12,231 nt of DNA from Brachionus plicatilis. Its lineage: Eukaryota > Rotifera > Eurotatoria > Ploima > Brachionidae. Location: assembly GCA_010279815.1 (NCBI GenBank), contig QEOQ01000533.1, positions 802,236-814,466 on the forward strand, in the 5' to 3' direction. Numbering within the stretch: the first letter of the stretch is position 1; each line of letters begins with the position of its first letter. The translations under genes were made by a program, and so were the position numbers. Below, one piece after another: positions 7,765-12,231 of this stretch. The notes beneath the pieces are model-generated. The model had not been told where the DNA came from. It saw only the letters and a list, made by a program, of their open reading frames with translations, and made no database searches.

Positions 7765-8246
7765 AAAGACTAAAAATACTAAAATGCGGAAATTCCACTT
7801 TTTAGCTATATAATTTTGCAGAAATGGTTTTTTACTATTAAATTAAAAAAGTTGGGTTAGGAAAAAAAATCCACTTTTTGCATTTTAGGTAAACCCATTT
7901 TGAGATACAAATTTACAAAAAATAATTGAAAAAAATTATTTTTGAATCATGAATCGAGAACAAAAAATTAGAAAAATAACTAAAATTATTAAAAATTGCC
8001 GAAAATCATTTGAGTTTGAATATTAAATCCTTTAATGGCTTTGTGAAATTCAGCACAAAACGATAAAAAGAACAGAAAAAAATGTAAAAAAAATGAACGA
8101 CATTTTTTCTCAATGTTTAAACTTTATTCTGTAAATGCAACCTAATGCAACATTCAAAGTTGCATCAAATATCAAGGTCTGCTAAATTTGCAGAGTTAAG
8201 CAGAAATAATAATAAATTTCAATTGAGTATTGAGTATGATTTAATA
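7765..8246. other. Non-coding A+T-rich stretch
   Basis: No open frame or RNA gene is visible. The word TGCAAC/GTTGCA recurs near 8136-8164 (GCAACCTAATGCAACATT ... AGTTGCATC), a weak local inverted repeat. Confidence 0.5.
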
Positions 8247-8286
8247 TGAGTGTGAGTTTGAGTGACACTCACTCAACTCACACTCA
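8247..8286. repeat. Near-perfect hairpin of GAGT/ACTC units
   Basis: Left arm TGAGTGTGAGTTTGAGTGA (8247-8265), loop CAC, right arm TCACTCAACTCACACTCA (8269-8286). The arms pair throughout except for one bulged T in the left arm. The arms are built of GAGT-like units, and GAGTATTGAGTATG just upstream (8225-8238) and AAACTCAATC downstream (8287-8296) extend the same words. This may be a folded simple repeat or the tip of a decayed transposon end. Confidence 0.8.
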
Positions 8287-8528
8287 AACTCAATCACGCA
8301 AATTTTTGCATGAAAAATCTTTAAAAATATTAAAAATCTTTTCTTTAGAAAGAGTGAAACACTTTAAAATATATTTAAAAAATTAATTAAAATATAATTA
8401 ATGTATTTTTTTATCTTTTAATAGTAAATATATAAATAAATTTATCAAATATTTATTTTTAATTTAAACGATTTTAATAATTTTGACTTTCTTATAATGT
8501 TAAAATTTATTGATTTAATTATTTTTTT
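8287..8528. other. Non-coding A+T-rich stretch below the hAT relic
   Basis: The sequence is almost entirely A and T. It lies beyond the C-terminal end of the hAT transposase relic and could contain that element's 3' end, but I cannot identify a terminal inverted repeat. Confidence 0.4.
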
Positions 8529-8930
8529 CATGTTAGCCTTTAGCATGCTATATTAATTCATCCCTCACGTTTCCACTATTTTATTTGCATATTATTCCGC
8601 ATATACTGAAGAATCTTTCAATAAATGCAGTTGAAACATGAATGTTCAATAGAACCAGAGCCAATCTTGCTAGGCATTTCATCCATGTATTGATTCCAAA
8701 AAGTCATGTTTGTAATTTTTATTAAAATCTCATTTCGGTTAAGAATGTCTGCCAATTTTAGAATTTTTCTATCAAGTTCAACTTCGATCTTGTAGATTTC
8801 AGGTTCAATATTTTTTTTTCATTGCACTATCTCTCATTAACTTCTCAAAGAACATTGCTTCATTGTCTTTGGGTTGAAGTGTGGGTTGAAGCGATTTTAA
8901 AGCGATTATGTCAGAATCTAATGGATCAGT
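8529..8930 (-). pseudogene. hAT-family transposase C-terminal relic
   Basis: Read on the minus strand, three blocks in different frames line up in order. Block 1 (8930 to about 8812) has Pro-Leu-Asp-Ser-Asp-Ile-Ile-Ala-Leu-Lys and Asn-Glu-Ala-Met-Phe-Phe-Glu-Lys-Leu-Met. Block 2 (about 8812-8648) has Glu-Val-Glu-Leu-Asp-Arg-Lys-Ile-Leu-Lys-Leu-Ala and Phe-Trp-Asn-Gln-Tyr-Met-Asp-Glu-Met-Pro. Block 3 (8643-8529) has Ile-His-Val-Ser-Thr-Ala-Phe-Ile-Glu-Arg-Phe-Phe-Ser-Ile-Cys-Gly-Ile-Ile-Cys-Lys, then a stop, and later Asp-Glu-Leu-Ile. Block 3 matches the hAT dimerisation region ([S/T]A..ER.FS..G.I), and the Phe-Trp of block 2 lies at the expected distance upstream. At least two frameshifts and internal stops make it non-functional. 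The N-terminal catalytic part is missing; upstream on this strand the fold-back element begins immediately. Confidence 0.65.
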
Positions 8931-8936
8931 TTATTT

Positions 8937-9333
8937 TGATATTTACGTTTTATTAAAATTTATGACAAAATGTAATTTATTGTTCATTTTTGTAATTTTA
9001 CATTTTTACATTTTTGAGAGAAGAAAAAAATTCTCAAAATCAAAAAATCTAAAATTTTCATTCAAGAAAATTAATAAATAATAATAAATTCGCAATTAAT
9101 TTAAAGGAATTTTCAAAAAATTATCCTTGCTTTTTACATTTAAATTTTTCTAAAACTCCTTTTAAGTAATTGCGAATTTATTATTACTTTTCTTAATGAA
9201 ATTTTTTTTTTATTTTTTGATTTTGAGATTTTTTTTTTCTTCTCTCAAAAATTTAAAAATGTAAAAATATAAATATGTACAATAAATTACATTTTGCCAA
9301 ATTTATTGATACAATAAAAATAAATTGACTTTT
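8937..9333. mobile_element. Fold-back (long inverted repeat) element, about 400 bp
   Basis: The two halves are imperfect reverse complements. The left arm (8937 to about 9115) contains GACAAAATGTAATTTATTGT, GAGAGAAGAAAAAAATTCTC, AAATCAAAAAAT and AATAATAAATTCGCAATTA. The reverse complement of the right arm (9333 to about 9140) gives the same words in the same order, including AATAATAAATTCGCAATTAC and AAAAGGAGTTTT against AAAGGAATTTT. Only about 25-40 bp separate the arms. The 8-bp word GTTTATTT lies directly at both edges (8929-8936 and 9334-9341), a candidate target-site duplication of the length typical of hAT elements. There is no coding capacity. It is best read as a fold-back MITE, and a transcript through it would form a long hairpin. 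Confidence 0.75.
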
Positions 9334-9460
9334 GTTTATTTAACCAATGGCTTGTTTATATTTAATGATATTTTTTAATATATTTTTAATTTTAGAAGTT
9401 TGTATTATTTTACTAAATAAATTTTACTGAAGATTAAAATACTTTTGCTAAGAAAATTCA

Positions 9461-9526
9461 ATAAATTTACTGAATAAATAAATATTTTTGCTTTTTCTTT
9501 TTAATTAATTTACTGAAGTATATATT
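9461..9526 (+). repeat. Solo copy of the TTTACTGA repeat unit
   Basis: ATAAATTTACTGAATAAATA, then AATATTTTTGCT, TTTTTAATTAATTTACTGAA and GTATAT match both units of the right arm at 1461-1518 and 1577-1640. The final GTATAT joins it to the second of these. Two more partial TTTACT words lie just upstream (9408-9430). It is about 7.8 kb from the other copies with no element body next to it, so it looks like a solo arm or a related element's end. Confidence 0.75.
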
Positions 9527-9553
9527 ACGTGAAATTACATAATTTTACGTAAC
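9524..9553 (-). repeat. ACGTAA-rich repeat, copy 1
   Basis: The reverse complement reads GTTACGTAAAATTATGTAAT then TTCACGTAAT. It matches 11711-11740 (TTTTTACGTAAATTTTACGT then AATTTCACGT) with few differences, so the two copies are inverted relative to each other and flank the Staufen gene segment. Confidence 0.55.
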
Positions 9554-9832
9554 ATATGTATTCACCAAGTAAATATTGAAGATGCAGATCAAGATCAAGG
9601 AAAATGCAGATCAAGGAAGATTTTTTTTAGATTTTTCAAAAGATTATTTTATAAATTTATAATTTTTTGGTTAACAAAATGATTCAATTAAAAATGTAAA
9701 CGTTAAAGTGATTTTAGAGAAAAAAAATCTAAATTTAATTTTTACATAAACTATAATTTAGTAAAAATAAAATCAGACAAAACATCAACTCAAGTTACTT
9801 TTTAACTTTTTCCTGTAAAAAAAATTCAATTC

Positions 9833-9866
9833 AAGTTGTGACTTGGACTTGACTTGAGACTTGATG
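9833..9866 (+). repeat. GACTTG-rich dispersed repeat, copy 2
   Basis: AAGTTGTGACTTGGACTTGA continuing as CTTGAGACTTG shares CTTGGACTTGACTT exactly with the copy at 3291-3304. The unit is a simple (GACTT/G) motif and the two copies lie in the same orientation. Confidence 0.6.
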
Positions 9867-9906
9867 AACAACTCTGCTTTTTACAATTAAATTAGTAAAA
9901 TCATTT

Positions 9907-9912
9907 TTTATT
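9907..9912 (-). terminator. Candidate polyadenylation signal of the Staufen-like gene
   Basis: On the minus strand AATAAA occurs about 155 nt after the stop codon at 10067-10069. It is the first canonical signal after the stop. In A+T-rich DNA the hexamer is common, so confidence is modest. Confidence 0.35.
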
Positions 9913-9940
9913 TGAAAAAAATTTTCTCACAAATCCGACA

Positions 9941-9980
9941 AAAAAAAAAGAACAAAAAAAAAAAAATTTTTTTTTTTAAA
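9941..9980. repeat. A-tract/T-tract palindromic low-complexity stretch
   Basis: A nine-A run, GAAC, a run of about 13 A, then about 12 T form a perfectly self-complementary A/T junction. It lies in the 3' untranslated zone of the Staufen-like gene. It is probably simple-sequence expansion. Confidence 0.7.
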
Positions 9981-10066
9981 ATTAATCAATTTGAATTAAA
10001 ACAGTCTATAAACATGAATGCAAATAAATAGGATATTTGGTTGAAGAAAAGTGAGCTATTGTGCCA

Positions 10067-11513
10067 TTATGCTTGGTTGTGATTAGCCAAATAATTGAGA
10101 GCGGCAGCAGCGGCCAAATTCGATGAGTGCACCCGAGTTGCGCCTTGCCCGCTAAACGGCTTGTCCATATTCGACAAAATAGACAATGACAAATAAGTAT
10201 TTATACTTCTGTCTCTCTTTTTTTTAAAACAAAAATAAAATAAAAAAAAAAACAAAAAAAAATTTTTTTTCATACTCCAAGTATGCTCTGGTAGTTGCAT
10301 TTAAAATTAAAAATATTGGCCAAGTAGTCCAGCGCTGCTTTGTAGTTTCCCTCGCTACCATTAGTCAAAATTTTGAGTTTGGCTTTGCCATGCTCTGTTT
10401 CGTTGAAGTCTTTGGCCGAAATGACGCTCGAGCCCTGCTCTCTCTGGCTCAAGTAGTCCTCGGCACTTTGAGAATAAAAATCCTTGTCATTTTTTTCAAT
10501 GGAATCAAGCAGTTCTTTGGAAATGGTGGCACACACATCAAATTCACTTTTGTCCAAAAGAACGTTCACCTCACACGCTCTGTCCTTCAGTTGATCTTTG
10601 TACAGCTTTATTTTGTTGGGAACAGAGGACTTTATCTTGATGATGTCCTTGTGCTCTTGGTGGCCATGTTCATTAGGGTCGATGAACTTGACTTTTTTGT
10701 CCGACTTTTCGCCATTTTCCTCTGGGCTCTTGAGCACTGGCTTGATATGCTGGGCGCTGCTGACCGATGGATAGCCCAACTCGACAAGCATTGCCTCAGC
10801 GGCGTTTTGTTTGGCCACTTTTTTGTTAGGACCCTTGGCTTCACACTTGACCAGCTCACCACCACCACTCGGGTCCAACACTGACACACTCATGCAAAAT
10901 TCACTGCGCGACTTGGTCACGTCGCTTTTTTTGTATCTGTTCACTGACGAGACCAACTCGAAGAGTGGCTCGGGCTGTTTTTTGGCCTGCTGAATTTGGA
11001 TTAGCCGAGTGATGGGATTGATGGTTCCACTGCCGTACTCGGGCGAAGTTTTGTTCGCCACAATGATGTTCGATTTTGTCTTGCGCTTTTTTCTCTCTGC
11101 ACTCGCATTTTTCGAGTCTGTCTTCTTGGTGGTTTCTTTTTTGCAGAAGAGAGATTCCAAGGACTGCGGATGCTTGTCGCTTAGTATTTTCAGCATTTCT
11201 ACCGCTGATTTTTGCTTTGATTGCTTTTTTGAGTTTCCTTCTCCGAGCGCCTCAAACAATTGGTCACTAGTGGATCCCATTGAGCATTTGGTGACAAATT
11301 TTTTGATGTGCGAAGGCCCAGACTCGTTCACCAGCTCAAAAGACAGTGGCTTGTTGAACCTGAGAGAAAATTCGAGGAGAATGCTGATCTCAGATTTGTT
11401 TCGGCTCAGATTGTCCAAGAATGTGTCCATTTTTTCACGCTTTTCTGGCTCCGATTTGGTTCGGGCAAGAATTGTAACCTTGGGCTCTGGGTCCGCGTTC
11501 AACGCTGAATCAG
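10067..11513 (-). CDS. stau: Staufen-like double-stranded RNA-binding protein (3' exons, 5' end missing)
   Basis: Exons on the minus strand are 11513-10276 and 10216-10067, joined by a 59-bp GT-AG intron (10275-10217, phase 0). Numbering from the TTG-encoded Leu at 11502 as residue 1: dsRBD at 38-108 (SGPSHIKKF loop, then GEGNSKKQSKQKSA); dsRBD at 162-243 opening NPITRLIQIQQAKK, with NKKVAKQNAAEAML as the RNA-contact helix; a third, dsRBD5-like domain at 388-453, made by joining LDYLANIFNF of exon 1 to the GQGATRVHSSNLAAAAALNYL of exon 2. This order and the ITRLIQIQQAKK motif identify Staufen, which binds double-stranded regions of mRNAs for transport, localisation, translation or decay. The domains correspond to dsRBD3, 4 and 5; dsRBD1 and 2 must lie upstream. 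Residues 245-385 form a charged, low-conservation linker, and residues 136-143 are basic (ERKKRKTK). No AUG opens the frame; TTTTTTTCTGCTAG at 11527-11514 is a good acceptor, so this is an internal exon. An internal ATG at 11430 is a less likely start. Confidence 0.88.
10217..10275 (-). other. 59-bp intron splitting dsRBD5 of the Staufen-like gene
   Basis: The donor is GGA|GTATGA (10276/10275) and the acceptor AAAAAG|AGAGAC (10217/10216). This pair restores the dsRBD5 frame exactly. Reading through instead meets a stop at 10270-10272. The acceptor is unusual: it follows a run of A rather than pyrimidines, with the T-rich tract just upstream (about 10230-10265). An AG six bases further on would put the sequence out of frame. 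Confidence 0.75.
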
Positions 11514-11710
11514 CTAGCAGAAAAAAATAATTATTAATTAACTCAAATAATTATTTTTTTGGCAAAGGCTGAAATTCACATATAGTGAGTTAAAAAAACA
11601 TAAACAAAGAGACAGACATATATATTTATTTGTAAATTATTTAAACGTGAAAAAAACATATAGAAATATTGTAAAACTGTTAGAAATACAGTGGTGATTT
11701 GACACGTGGG

Positions 11711-11740
11711 TTTTTACGTAAATTTTACGTAATTTCACGT
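11711..11740 (+). repeat. ACGTAA-rich repeat, copy 2
   Basis: TTTTTACGTAAATTTTACGT followed by AATTTCACGT is the inverted counterpart of 9524-9553. The words ACGTAAA and TTTCACGT suggest one end of a short DNA element. Confidence 0.55.
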
Positions 11741-11854
11741 TAAAAAGGGTAAAAACTAAAAGGCCAAAAATTCGCCGTTTTTTAGTACTTTTTTAATAAT
11801 TTTGCTCAAATTCAACAAAATCAAAGTTTCAAACTCGAGAAAAAAATTTAGGAT

Positions 11855-11940
11855 ATTTTACGTAAAATTTCGTAAAATTTGAGTTTAAAAGTGGTAAAAT
11901 TTCGTAAAAAGTTGTAAAAAATCGTAAAAAGTTTAAAATT
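11855..11940 (+). repeat. Degenerate tandem repeat of TTTCGTAAAA
   Basis: TTTTACGTAAAATTTCGTAA starts a run in which (T)CGTAAAA or TTGTAAAA recurs five or six times at 9-30 bp spacing, ending near 11932. It shares the CGTAAA word with 11711-11740 and probably belongs to the same repeat family. Confidence 0.55.
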
Positions 11941-12231
11941 AAAATAGATGTTAAACAGAGATTTTATTTTTTAAATGTTAAGAATGTAAGAATATATTTT
12001 AATGATTCGGCCATTCTCCATTCTTTTCAATTACAATCGGTATCACTTTATATTAAATTTATGTATTTAAACTCGAATTTAAAAATTTTTGTACACTAAA
12101 TAATACCTTTTTAATATGGTTTATATAAGGGATACACTTCTCTGCAGTTAATTTGCTTTGAAACTTAAAAATTGCATCAATGACTTTTTATTGGAATTGT
12201 TTTAATGTTGATTTTCTTAGATGAAATCTCC

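Larger units (their letters stand above)
9342..9904. other. Non-coding stretch with dispersed repeat copies
   Basis: No gene is visible. This stretch carries the solo TTTACTGA unit, an ACGTAA-rich copy and the second GACTTG repeat (separate entries). It also has a short direct repeat near 9582-9618: TGCAGATCAAGATCAAGGAA, then AATGCAGATCAAGGAAGA. Confidence 0.5.
11514..12231. other. Intron or 5' flank of the Staufen-like gene
   Basis: The minus-strand acceptor at 11515-11514 implies that this whole stretch is intron, or contains an upstream exon I cannot recognise. No frame here resembles dsRBD1 or dsRBD2. It carries ACGTAA/TTCGTAA repeats at 11711-11740 and 11855-11940 and otherwise A+T-rich sequence. 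Confidence 0.5.

Noticed and set aside
8287..8528. hAT terminal inverted repeat below the relic
   Set aside because: CAGGG/CAGTG-type hAT ends could not be found in this A/T-only stretch.
9342..9420. Continuation of the hAT reading frame beyond the fold-back element
   Set aside because: After removing the palindrome and one GTTTATTT, the joined frame meets a stop at once and shows no hAT motif. The upstream part seems lost or lies elsewhere.
10390..11530. Long plus-strand open frames (10390-10884, 11009-11530 and shorter ones)
   Set aside because: They are antisense shadows of the Staufen-like exon, whose minus-strand translation carries clear dsRBD motifs. The plus-strand translations show no domain.
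1..12231. Bacterial or plasmid DNA with operons
   Set aside because: There is no dense coding, ribosome-binding sites or operons. GT-AG introns, a Staufen homologue, CTLDs and animal-type transposon relics show a eukaryotic source.
1..12231. tRNA, rRNA or CRISPR array
   Set aside because: No cloverleaf with conserved T-loop words, no rRNA-like conserved stretch and no regularly spaced identical repeats were seen. The TCAGTAAA blocks are irregular and degenerate.

Overview
The window is eukaryotic, A+T-dominated genomic DNA, very probably from an invertebrate animal. It holds two spliced genes with short GT-AG introns, a secreted tandem C-type lectin-like protein and a Staufen homologue, in a background of decayed DNA transposons. 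I cannot fix the phylum. Short introns and the very low G+C would suit a mite, a rotifer or another small-genome invertebrate, but that is inference.

Layout. Positions 1-1890 are a graveyard of Mutator-like (MULE) transposase fragments: an N-terminal zinc-finger relic (about 100-325), a decayed coding-like stretch (612-1070), and two different SWIM zinc-finger relics (about 1225-1416 and 1755-1888). Two blocks of degenerate repeats in opposite orientation, TCAGTAAA at 329-545 and TTTACTGA at 1430-1668, look like the long terminal inverted repeats of an element. Positions 1890-4415 are non-coding, with a 12-bp tandem repeat, an inverted repeat pair about 930 bp apart (2664-3590) and a GACTTG-rich repeat. 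Positions 4416-6664 (+) hold an eight-exon gene whose exons join in frame to a 537-residue protein: signal peptide, Asn/Tyr-rich leader, (eight-cysteine EB-like module + CTLD), charged linker, a second (EB-like + CTLD), and a Ser/Thr tail. A polyadenylation signal follows at 6728.

Positions 6734-10066 are mostly non-coding. They contain a near-perfect 40-nt hairpin (8247-8286), a hAT-type transposase relic on the minus strand (8529-8930), a roughly 400-bp fold-back element directly beside it (8937-9333) with 8-bp direct repeats at its edges, and a solo copy of the TTTACTGA repeat (9461-9526). Positions 10067-11513 (-) are the 3' part of a Staufen-family gene with three double-stranded RNA-binding domains, the last split by a 59-bp intron. 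Its 5' exons lie beyond a splice acceptor at 11514, either in an unrecognised part of 11531-12231 or outside the window. The two genes are 3' to 3' (convergent), separated by about 3.4 kb of transposon debris. Nothing shows that they work together.

The most unusual content is the lectin-like gene. Its two modules keep exactly the same spacing across the EB-like region and the first half of the CTLD, yet carry different internal introns and lack the usual calcium/sugar-binding motifs. All gene models are hand-spliced from the sequence without transcript evidence.
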